Positions 1-12,480 of a DNA stretch of 64,000 nt are shown here, one piece after another. The position numbers and the translations under genes are program-made. The notes beneath the pieces are model-generated. The model saw nothing but the letters and a program-made list of their open reading frames with translations. It had not been told where the DNA came from and did not search any database. The DNA is from Pannonibacter sp. XCT-53 (GTDB lineage Bacteria > Pseudomonadota > Alphaproteobacteria > Rhizobiales > Stappiaceae): contig NZ_JAABLQ010000001.1 of assembly GCF_009915765.1 (NCBI RefSeq), forward strand, positions 434,001-498,000, read 5' to 3'. The stretch's first letter is position 1; each line of letters starts with the position of its first letter.

Positions 1-1277
1 CCGTTGATGTCCATCGTCAGGATGGCCTTCTGCGGGCCGCCGGTGCCGGCGATCACGGTCAGCGCAATCACCTTGGCGCCTTCGCCGGCCGTGGCGATCT
101 CGTCCTCGACCAGGGCCTCGATGTCCTCGTCGTAGACGTTCTTCTTGCGGTCGGCCAGATCCTTGAAGCGGCGGAAGGCATCTTCCAGCGCGTTCTGCCC
201 GAGCTCGTAGCCCAGCTCCTTCAGCTTGTCCTTGAAGGCGTGGCGGCCGGAGTGCTTGCCCATGACGAGCGAGGTGGACTTCACGCCGACATCCTCGGGG
301 CGCATGATCTCGTAGGTCTCGGCGTTCTTCAGCATGCCGTCCTGATGGATGCCGCTTTCATGCGCGAAGGCGTTCTTGCCGACGATGGCCTTGTTGTACT
401 GCACGGGGAAGCCGGAGACCGCCGACACGAGCTTGGACGCGCGGGTGAGCATCCTGGGCGCGACCGCGCAGGTGTAGGGCAGCACGTCGGCGCGGGTGCG
501 GAGCGCCATCACGATCTCCTCCAGCGCCGCGTTGCCGGCGCGTTCACCGAGGCCGTTGATGGTGCACTCGATCTGGCGCGCACCGCCGGCCACACCGGCC
601 AGCGAGTTGGCGACGGCCAGACCCAGGTCGTCATGGCAATGCACCGAGAAGATCGCCTTGTCGGCATCCGGCACCCGGTTGCGGATTTCCATGAACATCG
701 CCTTGTACTCGTCCGGCGTGGCGTAGCCGACGGTATCGGGCAGGTTGATCGTGGTCGCACCGGCCTTGATCGCGGCCTCGACCGTGCGGCAGAGATACTC
801 GATCGGCGTGCGGGTGGCGTCCATGGCCGACCATTCCACGTCGTCGATCAGGTTGCGCGCGCGGGCGACCGTGTCGGCGATGATGGCCAGAACCTCGTCC
901 TCGCTCTTGTTCATCTGGTACTTCAGATGGATCGGCGAGGTGGAAACGAAGGTATGGATGCGGCCGCGCTCGGCGTGGCGCACGGCCTCGCCGCAGCGGT
1001 CGATGTCGGCATGGATGGCGCGGGCGAGGCCGGCGATCACGGCCTTCTTCGAGCGCTTGGCAATCTCGCGCACCGACTCGAAGTCCCCGTTGGAGGCAAT
1101 CGGGAACCCGGCCTCGATGATGTCGACGCCCATGTCGTCGAGCAGTTCGGCCACCTGCAGCTTTTCTTCCAGCGTCATCGACGCGCCCGGCGACTGCTCG
1201 CCGTCGCGCAGGGTGGTGTCGAAAATGAATACCTTGTCCTTCGAGCTGGCCTGTTCTGCCGGGCTGGTCGCGGTCAT
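1..1277 (-). CDS. leuA: 2-isopropylmalate synthase, 3' part beyond window
   Basis: First committed enzyme of leucine synthesis: condenses acetyl-CoA with 2-oxoisovalerate in the cytoplasm. Reading the minus strand from the ATG at 1275-1277 gives about 425 codons that stay open to the window edge. Near the start is DTTLRDGEQSPGASMT, the family signature. Further on are the metal-binding HCHDDLG and HESGIHQDG segments, and the last visible part enters the C-terminal leucine-sensing domain (VIAGTGGPQKAI). Full-length LeuA is usually a little over 500 residues, so roughly 90-100 are missing. A GGAAGG ribosome site lies just upstream of the start. A leucine-rich leader peptide lies 138 bases upstream and probably controls the gene. 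Identity is secure. Confidence 0.96.
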   Translation of the reverse strand, partial: MTATSPAEQASSKDKVFIFDTTLRDGEQSPGASMTLEEKLQVAELLDDMGVDIIEAGFPIASNGDFESVREIAKRSKKAVIAGLARAIHADIDRCGEAVRHAERGRIHTFVSTSPIHLKYQMNKSEDEVLAIIADTVARARNLIDDVEWSAMDATRTPIEYLCRTVEAAIKAGATTINLPDTVGYATPDEYKAMFMEIRNRVPDADKAIFSVHCHDDLGLAVANSLAGVAGGARQIECTINGLGERAGNAALEEIVMALRTRADVLPYTCAVAPRMLTRASKLVSAVSGFPVQYNKAIVGKNAFAHESGIHQDGMLKNAETYEIMRPEDVGVKSTSLVMGKHSGRHAFKDKLKELGYELGQNALEDAFRRFKDLADRKKNVYDEDIEALVEDEIATAGEGAKVIALTVIAGTGGPQKAILTMDIN

Positions 1278-1338
1278 GGGTGGTCTTCCTTCCCTTCAGT
1301 CCCGCCGGCCCTGGTCGCAATCTTCCCCATCGGGGCAT

Positions 1339-1422
1339 CGGGCGGGAGCGGTCTTCAATCCTTGGGTGAGTTCGCTATCCCCTGAGAGCCCGCCCGTGCA
1401 AGGGCCTGCCGACGCTCAGGGG
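1339..1422 (-). promoter_or_regulatory. leuA leader with two mutually exclusive stems
   Basis: Between the leader-peptide stop and leuA two long perfect pairings are possible. Stem A pairs 1415-1422 with 1379-1386 (CTCAGGGG/CCCCTGAG) and overlaps the leader stop codon. Stem B pairs 1389-1396 with 1339-1346 (CCCGCCCG/CGGGCGGG). One arm of B lies inside the loop of A, so the two compete. This is the expected logic of a ribosome-controlled attenuator. I see no clear U-tract after stem B, so control could act on translation or on a weaker terminator. The pairings are seen directly; the mechanism is inferred. Confidence 0.6.
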
Positions 1423-1508
1423 CATCTAAGCAGAAGCAGCTGGCCGATCAGGAGGGTGCGCGCGGAAAGGCCACCGCGGATGTCCGCAGTGCGGGAAGCT
1501 TCGATCAT
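1416..1508 (-). CDS. leuL: leucine-rich leader peptide of leuA
   Basis: A 30-codon frame ending LLIGQLLLLRCP, with six leucine codons among its last twelve, stops 138 bases before leuA on the same strand. An alternative ATG six codons further upstream (1526) is in frame. Its position directly before competing hairpins matches leader peptides known in classical attenuation of leu and ilv genes in Proteobacteria. When charged tRNA-Leu is scarce the ribosome should stall in the Leu run and shift the downstream RNA fold. The peptide itself has no expected function. The ribosome site is weak, so the exact start is uncertain. Confidence 0.6.
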   Translation of the reverse strand: MIEASRTADIRGGLSARTLLIGQLLLLRCP

Positions 1509-1689
1509 GTCGCGTGCGGCGATCATGCGGGCTTGCGGCCTTTTCTTCGGGAGCCGGGGCAACTGTGGCCGACCGGACCCCCTGGGGAGAGGGGCCAGCC
1601 GAGGGCGGCTGGCGCGCGTTCTGGGCAAATTCTGTAACGGAAGGGGCGGGGGCGCGCAAGAAGAAATGCCCGCCCGCCCGGTCAGCCGT

Positions 1690-2601
1690 TCAGAGGAACA
1701 GCTCGCCCCGCGCAATCAGGGTCGCCTGGCCGCCGATGCGCACCGCATGCAGCGAGCCGGCCTCGATGTCGATCTCCAGGTCGATCAGCGAAGGCCTGCC
1801 CATGTCGAACCCCTGTTCGATGCGCAGGAAATGCGTGCCGTTGGTCGGCCGGTCGAAGTGATGCACCACGCCGGCGAAGGCTGCGGCGGCCGAGCCCGTC
1901 GCCGGGTCCTCGTGCACGCCGAGGTCGGGGGCGAACATCCGCGCGTGGAAGGCGCTGTCCTGCGAGCGGGTCTGGCGGGTGTAGATGTAGGCGCTGCGCG
2001 TCTTGGCCGGGCCGAAGGCATCGGACCAGAGCGAGACGACCGGCGAGACGCGGGACAGGACACTCATGTCGGCCACCGGCACGAACAGGAACGGAACGCC
2101 GGCGTCATAGAGGCAGGGCTTGTGGTTCTCGAAGCCGATCTCGGAGGGAATGAGCCCGAGGGCTGCGGCGATCGCCTCCTTCTCCTGCGCCGGCACGCCC
2201 GGCTGCGGCAGCTTCGGCACGTCGAACTCGGCAAAGCCGGCGGCGTTTTCCTTCAGCGTCACGCCGCAGCGGACGGTGCCGATGGCCTCTTCCAGCACGA
2301 CCACCGCATTCTGCTCGCCGCGGATCTCGCCGAACCGTTCCATGGCCAGGAAGATCGCGGTGCCGACCGTCGGATGACCGGCAAAGGGCAGCTCGCGCGC
2401 GGGCGTGAAGATGCGCACATGGGCCGAGTGGGCGGGGCCGCGCGCAGGCAGCAGGAACACGGTCTCCGACAGGTTGAATTCGCGCGCGATGGCCTGCATC
2501 TGCGCCGTGTCGAGCCCTTCCGCATCCTGCACCACGGCGAGGGGATTGCCCGCCAGGGCCTTGTTGGTGAACACGTCGAGCACGGCGTAGCGGCGTCCCA
2601 T
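1690..2601 (-). CDS. PhzF-family isomerase
   Basis: 303 residues, the normal length for the PhzF/diaminopimelate-epimerase fold. Recognised by the N-terminal FTNKALAGNPLAVV segment, the EFNLSETVF motif carrying the catalytic glutamate, PFAGHPTVGTA and the C-terminal GVHEDPATGSAAAA. PhzF itself isomerises a phenazine precursor, but most bacterial homologues have unknown substrates and no phenazine genes are nearby, so phenazine synthesis should not be inferred. GGGAGAG precedes the ATG by eight bases. It is transcribed away from leuA's leader on the same strand with a 180-base gap; no operon partner is evident. Confidence 0.9.
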   Translation of the reverse strand: MGRRYAVLDVFTNKALAGNPLAVVQDAEGLDTAQMQAIAREFNLSETVFLLPARGPAHSAHVRIFTPARELPFAGHPTVGTAIFLAMERFGEIRGEQNAVVVLEEAIGTVRCGVTLKENAAGFAEFDVPKLPQPGVPAQEKEAIAAALGLIPSEIGFENHKPCLYDAGVPFLFVPVADMSVLSRVSPVVSLWSDAFGPAKTRSAYIYTRQTRSQDSAFHARMFAPDLGVHEDPATGSAAAAFAGVVHHFDRPTNGTHFLRIEQGFDMGRPSLIDLEIDIEAGSLHAVRIGGQATLIARGELFL

Positions 2602-2774
2602 CGGCAGTCTCTCCCGGATGCGTGTCAGAGGCGGCGCTGGATCGGGCGGCGAACCAGCGCGACAGGCGCGGACTTTTGCATGGTTTGCGCGGCTCCACCA
2701 GTCCGCCCTGTGCGGAAGTGGTTAGCAAATCCTTGCAGGTGCCGGGGGCGTGCCGTGGTGCGTGTCGGGGGCGC

Positions 2775-2822
2775 GTGCCAGGATGCGCGCCAGGGTGCGC
2801 GTCAGGGTGCATGCCGGGGCGC
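2775..2822. repeat. 12-bp tandem repeat, four units
   Basis: Four consecutive 12-base units (GTGCCAGGATGC, GCGCCAGGGTGC, GCGTCAGGGTGC, ATGCCGGGGCGC) sit in the gap before the end of the GNAT-Nudix gene. More degenerate copies continue to the left. The gap (2602-2833) shows nothing else. One of several short minisatellites in this window. Confidence 0.75.
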
Positions 2823-2833
2823 TGGCGGGCGGA

Positions 2834-3994
2834 TCACCCGATGAGGTGGCGGGCAATGAGCCGGGCGAAGGCCGGCACCTGGGCGGCCGGCAGGTCGCTT
2901 GCCCGCTCCAGGATCAGCACATCCGCCAGTTCCTCCTCGGGCGTCTGCCGGGAATGGGCGAGCATCCGGGCGCGCAGGCGCGTCGCGTCCGCGGCAAACC
3001 GCAGTTCGCGGGCGACCGACAGGCGCGGGCCGTCGCGCACGGCAAACAGGGCGCCCGGTTCGGCCTCATCGATGCAAAGGCCGGTCTCCTCCAGGAGCTC
3101 GCGGGCGATCGAGCCTTCCAGATCGACCGTGCCGTCCGGTCTGAGGTCTCCCGGATCGAGGCTGCCGCCCGGGGGGTAGATCAGCCCGTGGTTGGCGGTC
3201 TTCGGCCCCATGACGCCGAAGAGCAGCTCGCCGCCCGCTGCCCGGACGACGGCCGAGCCGAAGACATTGGCGCCGTTCCGGTCCGGGCAGCCCCAGTCGC
3301 GCCAGGCGATGAAACTGGCGAAGGCGATCTCGACACAGCTGCCTGACAGCAGCCCCTCCGGCGTCAGCGCCAGATCGGTGGCCTGCAGCATGCGGCCGTT
3401 CCACATGTGCGGGTTGCGTGCGACTGCGGCGCGCCAGTGGGCCGCGATGGCGGCTTCATTGTCCGTCTCGAAGCTCCAGCGGCCGGCGGGATCGAAGGTC
3501 AGCGCCAGTCCGCTCAGCGGCAGGACGGGGTCTGCCAGCGTGCGCTGCATCAGCGGGATGCGCAGGGTCGGGATCATCGTGCTGGCGCGGTCGCCAAGGA
3601 TCCCGAAGCCGAGGCGGCGGTAGAAGCCGACCGCATTGGCATCGCTTTCCAGCCGCAAGTGGGCGAGGCCGGCAGACCGGGCGTGATCCTCCAGCGCGGC
3701 CAGAAGCAGCCGGCCGAGCCCGAGCCCCTGGGCCTCCGGAGCGACGAAGAGGTAGTCGACAAAGAGGTGATCCTCCCGCGCCTCGCCCGTGGCAAAGGCC
3801 ACCGGCCGGCCATCCAGCTCGGCAACGATCACCGTCTGCGACGTCAGCGTCGCCGGGGTCACCCGGTTGTTGGCCCTGAAACCGGCCATCTCCGGCTCCG
3901 GATAGCCCCAGGAGCCCTTCGACCGGTGCAGGATATCGGTCAGGACGGCAGCATCGGCGATGCGCCCGGGGCGCAGGCGAGGAGCAACAGGCAT
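2834..3994 (-). CDS. GNAT acetyltransferase-Nudix hydrolase fusion
   Basis: 386 residues with two domains. Residues about 5-155 look like a GNAT acetyltransferase: FVDYLFVAPEAQGLGLGRLL is the acetyl-CoA loop, followed by FYRRLGF. Residues about 165-386 look like a Nudix hydrolase, with a Nudix box that reads PPGGSLDPGD, an insert, then SIARELLEETGL. This keeps the REXXEE core (RELLEE) but has extra residues between the glycines and the helix. The second half would hydrolyse an X-linked nucleoside diphosphate; substrates of both halves are unknown. The ribosome site is weak. The next gene upstream on this strand is a second, unrelated GNAT protein. Domain calls are from motifs only. Confidence 0.8.
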   Translation of the reverse strand: MPVAPRLRPGRIADAAVLTDILHRSKGSWGYPEPEMAGFRANNRVTPATLTSQTVIVAELDGRPVAFATGEAREDHLFVDYLFVAPEAQGLGLGRLLLAALEDHARSAGLAHLRLESDANAVGFYRRLGFGILGDRASTMIPTLRIPLMQRTLADPVLPLSGLALTFDPAGRWSFETDNEAAIAAHWRAAVARNPHMWNGRMLQATDLALTPEGLLSGSCVEIAFASFIAWRDWGCPDRNGANVFGSAVVRAAGGELLFGVMGPKTANHGLIYPPGGSLDPGDLRPDGTVDLEGSIARELLEETGLCIDEAEPGALFAVRDGPRLSVARELRFAADATRLRARMLAHSRQTPEEELADVLILERASDLPAAQVPAFARLIARHLIG

Positions 3995-4070
3995 GTCGGC
4001 AAGGTCCAGTCTGGCAGGCCGGCGGGAGGCAGACCCTTGCTATCCCCGAAAGGAGAGGGCGGCAAGGGTC

Positions 4071-4586
4071 TCAGTCATCTCGGCCTGTCATCCGCCGGAT
4101 GTCCTTGATGAGGCAGTAGAGGACAAACGGCGCGCTTTCGAACGGGACGAAGCCGAAAGCGGTGTAGAACGCGCGGGCGGGTTCGTCCTTGGCTTGAACC
4201 ACCACAGCGCGAATGCCCGCGATGTCGGCAGCGCGCAGTGTTCTGAGAAGCGCATCCTTGAGCAGGCCGGAGCCGAGACGCTGCCCTTGCCAGCGGCGGT
4301 CGATTGCGAGGCGCGCCAGCAACATGATCGGGACCGGATGCCGTGGCAGCCCTTTACGCAGGCGGTCTGGCGCGGCTGCGGTCTCGATCTGCCCGACAGC
4401 AAGGCTGTAGAAGCCCACGACACTGCCGTTCATCAGGGCGAGATAGGTTTGCGCGCTGCCAGCTGACTGATTGCCCAACGCATGGTTCTGGAGAAAGCCA
4501 TTCAGCGCCGCCGAGCCGCAATCGAAGCTGCCAAGATCGTGCAGGGCAGTCAGTTTCTCGATTGTGGGCTTGTTCGGGCTCGCCAT
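4071..4586 (-). CDS. GNAT-family toxin (TacT/AtaT-like)
   Basis: 171 residues, a single GNAT domain. It contains LARLAIDRRWQGQRLGSGLL (acetyl-CoA binding loop, about residues 90-110), VVVQAKDEPARAFYTAFGF and a C-terminal conserved strand. It starts three bases after the stop of a DUF1778 protein on the same strand. That pairing is the known arrangement of TacAT/AtaTR-type toxin-antitoxin modules, in which the toxin acetylates aminoacyl-tRNA and blocks translation. Toxin function is inferred from family and pairing, not shown here. Confidence 0.85.
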   Translation of the reverse strand: MASPNKPTIEKLTALHDLGSFDCGSAALNGFLQNHALGNQSAGSAQTYLALMNGSVVGFYSLAVGQIETAAAPDRLRKGLPRHPVPIMLLARLAIDRRWQGQRLGSGLLKDALLRTLRAADIAGIRAVVVQAKDEPARAFYTAFGFVPFESAPFVLYCLIKDIRRMTGRDD

Positions 4587-4589
4587 GCC

Positions 4590-4862
4590 TCAGTCGAAGA
4601 CACTTGGGGACGTCAGAAGCTGTTCGAGCCGGTCGTCGCGCCGAGGCGGGCCATCCAGGGCCACGAGAAAGGCGGTCCAATCCGCGTCGTTCAGCTGAAT
4701 GAGGCGGCGATCCAGCAGCGTCGCCTCCGCTTCGGCGAGGGCGCTGTCGAGGACAAACTCCGACATGCTCTTGTGACGCAGTTCGGCCGCCTCCCGCAGG
4801 AGCCGCTTGGCTTCCGGCGAGAGGCGCATTTCCAGCTTCTCTGTCCTTGCGGGCGATGACAT
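4590..4862 (-). CDS. DUF1778 antitoxin
   Basis: 90 residues. The N-terminal part, with KLEMRLSPEAKRLLREAAEL, is the ribbon-helix-helix DNA-binding region of DUF1778 antitoxins. The acidic and hydrophobic C-terminal half (from about residue 45) would wrap the toxin. It is the first gene of a two-gene operon with the GNAT toxin. An AAAGG ribosome site lies about eight bases upstream of the ATG. It probably represses its own promoter; a candidate operator lies about 50 bases upstream. Confidence 0.87.
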   Translation of the reverse strand: MSSPARTEKLEMRLSPEAKRLLREAAELRHKSMSEFVLDSALAEAEATLLDRRLIQLNDADWTAFLVALDGPPRRDDRLEQLLTSPSVFD

Positions 4863-4909
4863 CAGCCAAACCTTTGCGGGCGCATAATTCTTGCCTGTTA
4901 GACTAGCTT

Positions 4910-4923
4910 ATCGTCCTGACGAT
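4910..4923. promoter_or_regulatory. palindrome, candidate antitoxin operator
   Basis: ATCGTC-CT-GACGAT is a perfect inverted repeat with a 2-base spacer, placed 48 bases upstream of the DUF1778 start, where an autoregulated toxin-antitoxin promoter would be. The sequence between it and the gene is relatively AT-rich (TAGTCT and AATTAT on the minus strand). The palindrome is seen; binding is inferred. Confidence 0.4.
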
Positions 4924-4951
4924 GTCATGACCGGATTTTTGTCCCAACCCC

Positions 4952-5857
4952 TCACCCCTTGATAAACGTCCCGTTGCGCAGTTCGGTGACGGCCTGGATG
5001 AGTTCCTCGCGGGTGTTCATGACGATGGGGCCGTGCCAGGCGATGGGTTCGCGGATGGGGGCGCCGGAGACGAGGAGGAAACGCATGCCCTGTTCGCCGG
5101 CCTGCACGACGACCTCGTCGCCGGCGCCGAAGATCACCAGCGTGCGGTCGCCGGTCTCGTCGCGGATATAGAGTTCCTCGTTGTCGAGTTCCTTTTCCGT
5201 CAGCACGCCGAAGGGCCTGGAGGCGTCCGCGAACTTGCCGGCGCCCTCGAAGATGTAGGCGAAGGCCTGGCGGCGGGTGTCGACGGGCAGGCGCTTGGCG
5301 CGGCCGGGCGGAATGGTGATGTCGAGATACTGCGGCTCGGCGGCGATGCCGTCGACCGGGCCGCGCCTGCCCCAGAACTCGCCACAGATCACGCGGACGA
5401 TGGTGCCGTCGTCGTCGAGGATCACGGGGATGTCCTTTGCCGTCACGTCCTGGTAGCGCGGTGCGGTCATCTTCAGCTGCGAGGGCAGGTTGGCCCAGAG
5501 CTGGAAGCCATGCATGCGGCCGCGCGCATCGCCCTTCGGCATTTCCTGATGCAGGATGCCGCGCCCGGCGGTCATCCACTGCACGTCGCCGGCGCCAAGG
5601 CTGCCCGTGTTGCCGAGGCTGTCGGTGTGGTCGACGGTACCGGCCAGGACATAGGTGATGGTCTCGATGCCCCGGTGCGGGTGCCAGGGAAAGCCGGCGG
5701 CATAGTCGCGCGGGTTGTCATTGCGGAAATCGTCCATCATCAGGAACGGATCGGTCAGCTCCGGATCCTGGAAGCCGAAGACACGGTCGAGGCGCACGCC
5801 GGCGCCCTCGAGGGTCGGGGTGGTGCCGCTGATCTGGCGCACGGGACGGATGGACAT
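4952..5857 (-). CDS. pirin family protein
   Basis: 301 residues, two cupin domains. The first carries FPWHPHRGIETITYV (about residues 55-70) and a following GILHQEMP, which together supply the metal-binding histidines and glutamate. The second cupin holds the GRAKRLPVDTRR-type strand and a conserved end. Pirins are iron proteins of broad role; bacterial members include quercetinases and metabolic regulators, so the specific activity is open. AGGGAG precedes the ATG. It is divergent from the ABC transporter genes. Confidence 0.9.
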   Translation of the reverse strand: MSIRPVRQISGTTPTLEGAGVRLDRVFGFQDPELTDPFLMMDDFRNDNPRDYAAGFPWHPHRGIETITYVLAGTVDHTDSLGNTGSLGAGDVQWMTAGRGILHQEMPKGDARGRMHGFQLWANLPSQLKMTAPRYQDVTAKDIPVILDDDGTIVRVICGEFWGRRGPVDGIAAEPQYLDITIPPGRAKRLPVDTRRQAFAYIFEGAGKFADASRPFGVLTEKELDNEELYIRDETGDRTLVIFGAGDEVVVQAGEQGMRFLLVSGAPIREPIAWHGPIVMNTREELIQAVTELRNGTFIKG

Positions 5858-6203
5858 GGGACATCTCCCTTCAGGTCTGGTGTTGCCCTCAAGGTAGTGC
5901 GCTTTTGCGCCGGCTCAAACGGCCGCCGGCCTGACCGCAGTGTTCACCCTGCGGAAACGGAGTTTCGGTGGCTTTCGGCCCCTTTTCTCGTCCGACGGGC
6001 TTTTCCGGGCAGCGGATCCCACTATGATCCGGCCGATCCTGCCCCCGTGGCGGCGGCCCTCTGCGGGCCCTGTCGCGGCGGCTCCCTCGGACCGGCCCGC
6101 CGCCGGAGAGGCCGTCCGGGCTCCTGCCGTCCGTGATGCCGTCCCCCCGGCCGTCCGGTCCTGACAGACCCCGCCTGACCCGGCCCGCAACGGGAGTGCG
6201 CCC
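5858..6203. other. divergent intergenic region, no gene seen
   Basis: 346 bases between the pirin and ABC-transporter starts. It must carry promoters for both directions. I see the pirin ribosome site (5862-5870) and the ABC gene's GGGAG (6191-6195), but no convincing -35/-10 pair, RNA gene or repeat. Open frames here lack credible starts. Confidence 0.5.
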
Positions 6204-7216
<1,013 letters not shown>

Positions 7217-7220
<4 letters not shown>

Positions 7221-7978
7221 ATCTCTTCGCGATCCGCGCCATCTACATGTTCGAGATGGCCCGAACCTGGCGGACGCTGTTCCAGAGCATCGTCTCTCCG
7301 GTCATCTCCACCTCGCTCTACTTTGTGGTCTTCGGCGCGGCGATCGGCTCGCGCATTGCCGAGGTTGACGGCGTCAGCTACGGCGCCTTCATCGTGCCCG
7401 GGCTGATCATGCTGTCGCTGCTCACCCAGAGCCTCTCGAACGCCTCCTTCGGCATCTTCTTCCCCCGCTTCACGGGCACCATCTTCGAGGTGCTGTCCTC
7501 GCCGGTCTCGTATTTCGAGATCGTGGTGGGCTATGTGGGGGCGGCGGCCACCAAGGCGATGCTGGTCGGCGTCATCATCCTGCTGACCGCCACGCTCTTC
7601 GTCGACCTGCGGATCGAGCACCCGATGTGGATGGTGCTGTTCTTTGTCCTGACCGCCGTCACCTTCTCGCTCTTCGGCTTCATCATCGGCATCTGGGCGC
7701 GCAACTTCGAGCAGCTGCAATTCGTGCCGCTGCTCATTGTCACGCCGCTGACCTTCCTCGGCGGGTCGTTCTACTCCATCCGCATGCTGCCGGAGTTCTG
7801 GCAGACGGTGACGCTGTTCAATCCGGTGGTCTATCTGGTCTCCGGCTTCCGCTGGAGTTTCTACGGCCAGGCGGATGTCAGCGTCGGCCTCAGCCTTGCC
7901 ATGACCGTCCTGTTTCTGGCCGTCAGCCTCGGCGTGGTTGCCTGGATCTTCAAGACCGGCTATCGCCTGAAGTCCTGA
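7217..7978 (+). CDS. ABC-2 type transporter permease (YadH-like)
   Basis: 253 residues with about six membrane segments and the ABC-2 conserved region near the C-terminus ([20 protein letters not shown], then [13 protein letters not shown]). It forms the membrane channel of a half-size exporter with the upstream ATPase. The family moves polysaccharides, lipids or drugs out of the cytoplasm; no neighbouring gene points to one of these. Its start codon overlaps the ATPase stop. Confidence 0.92.
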
Positions 7979-8005
7979 AACCCCTTCGATCCGCGGAGTT
8001 CGCGC

Positions 8006-8980
8006 GTGCCTGCCCTCACCGTCATGAGGCTGAAAAAGCCTGTTCTCGGCCTCCTGATGGTGGCTGCCCTGGCCACTGGCCTGGCCGGGTGCCAGAGCAG
8101 CGGCACGTCCCGCGCGGCGATGGCCGGGGCGAGCGCGGCAGGCACGGCCGCCGGCGGGCCCGGCGCCGGAGCCCCGGCGCTTGCCGCCGCCGCGCAACCG
8201 GCCGCGGCCCTGCCCAGCCTGACGGTCTCCTATGCGCCGGCAGCCGCAGAACAGCGCGGCAAGTCCGTGCTGGTGCTGGACGGCTCGGGCCGGGAGATCG
8301 ACAGTTTCAACGCCGATGCCCCCCGGTACCCGGCCTCGCTGACCAAGATGATGACGCTTTACCTGCTGTTCGAGGCGATCGAGCGGGGCGAGCTGTCGCT
8401 GGCGAGCGAGATCCCGGTCTCGGCCCGCGCTGCCTCGCGGCCGCCGGCCCGGATCGGCGTGCCGGCCGGAACGACGGTGCGTGTCGAGGATGCGGTGCAG
8501 GCGCTGGCGGTGCGCTCCGCCAATGACATGGCCGTGGCTGTCGCCGAGGCGGTCGCCGGATCCGAGGATGCGTTTGCCGCGCGCATGACGGCGAAGGCCC
8601 AGGCCCTGGGCATGAGCCGCACGCGGTTCGTCAACGCCTCCGGCCTCAGTGACACGCGCCAGGTGACGACCGCGCGCGACATCGCCCGGCTCGCCGGCGC
8701 GCTGCGCAGCCGCTTCCCGCAGTATCTGCCCTATTTCGGCCGGACCTCCTTCAGCTTCCAGGGCCGCGTCTTCGAGGCGACCAACAAGCTGCTTGGCCGG
8801 GTTGAGGGCGTCGACGGGCTGAAGACCGGCTATCTCTCCATGTCCGGCTACAATCTTGTCGCCACCGCCAGCCGCGGCGGGCGCCAGGTCATGGTCGTCG
8901 TCCTCGGCGGAACCACCGAAGCCGCCCGCGACCGCGAGGTCACGGAGCTGATCGAACGCTATTACGCCGGCGGCGTCTGA
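8006..8980 (+). CDS. D-alanyl-D-alanine carboxypeptidase, probable lipoprotein
   Basis: 324 residues. GTG start chosen because GGAG ends seven bases upstream; the ATG at 8024 has no such site. The N-terminus is a lipoprotein signal with lipobox LAGC (Cys about residue 29), followed by an Ala/Gly/Pro-rich linker to about residue 75. The S11 peptidase domain shows SLTK (catalytic Ser and Lys), SAND and GLKTGYL, the three penicillin-binding motifs. It would trim the terminal D-Ala of peptidoglycan in the periplasm. Most S11 enzymes are anchored by a C-terminal helix; this one seems to use an N-terminal lipid instead and lacks a long C-terminal domain. Confidence 0.9.
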   Translation: MPALTVMRLKKPVLGLLMVAALATGLAGCQSSGTSRAAMAGASAAGTAAGGPGAGAPALAAAAQPAAALPSLTVSYAPAAAEQRGKSVLVLDGSGREIDSFNADAPRYPASLTKMMTLYLLFEAIERGELSLASEIPVSARAASRPPARIGVPAGTTVRVEDAVQALAVRSANDMAVAVAEAVAGSEDAFAARMTAKAQALGMSRTRFVNASGLSDTRQVTTARDIARLAGALRSRFPQYLPYFGRTSFSFQGRVFEATNKLLGRVEGVDGLKTGYLSMSGYNLVATASRGGRQVMVVVLGGTTEAARDREVTELIERYYAGGV

Positions 8981-9141
8981 CATCGCCGCGCGACCGGTGA
9001 CAGCCCCGCGCGACCGGCGCGGTGCCACGCGCAGCACCGGCCAGGCCCTGCCTGCGCTGCGCCTACCGGCCTGCGCCCAGCCGAGGGGCAACGGGCCCGG
9101 GCCAGACCCCGGGCGGTCAACCGCGCGCGCCGTTCACCAAC

Positions 9142-9197
9142 CCGAGGTACCGGCCCGAGTTACCGGCCCGAGTTGCGTCCCCAGTTACCGGCCCCAG

Positions 9198-9205
<8 letters not shown>
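9142..9205. repeat. 13-bp tandem repeat, five units
   Basis: Units of about 13 bases, such as CCGAGTTACCGGC, repeat five times with some substitutions. The last unit overlaps the uvrB stop codon (9198-9200). The rest of the gap between the carboxypeptidase and uvrB shows nothing else. Confidence 0.7.
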
Positions 9206-12284
<3,079 letters not shown>

Positions 12285-12480
12285 CGGGCCAATATGGGCC
12301 GAGTCCGCCTGCGAGGAAAGGGCACGTTGCGGCTTTGTTCCGGCCTTCGTCCGCGTCGCGCCGTCTCTCCTGACAGACGGGCGTCAGGAGACGTCGGGAT
12401 TGCCTGCCTTGCGCGAGGCGGGTTAGGGTTACACGACAGGATTGGGTCCCGCGGGGACCGCCTGATCAGGGGGCAGAAGG

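Noticed and set aside
1690..2601. Phenazine biosynthesis cluster suggested by the PhzF-like gene
   Set aside because: No other phz gene is nearby; the PhzF fold is common outside phenazine producers.
745..2844. 699-codon open frame on the plus strand across leuA and the PhzF gene
   Set aside because: It is antisense to two recognised genes, has no ribosome site and an Arg/Ala-rich composition typical of a shadow frame in GC-rich DNA.
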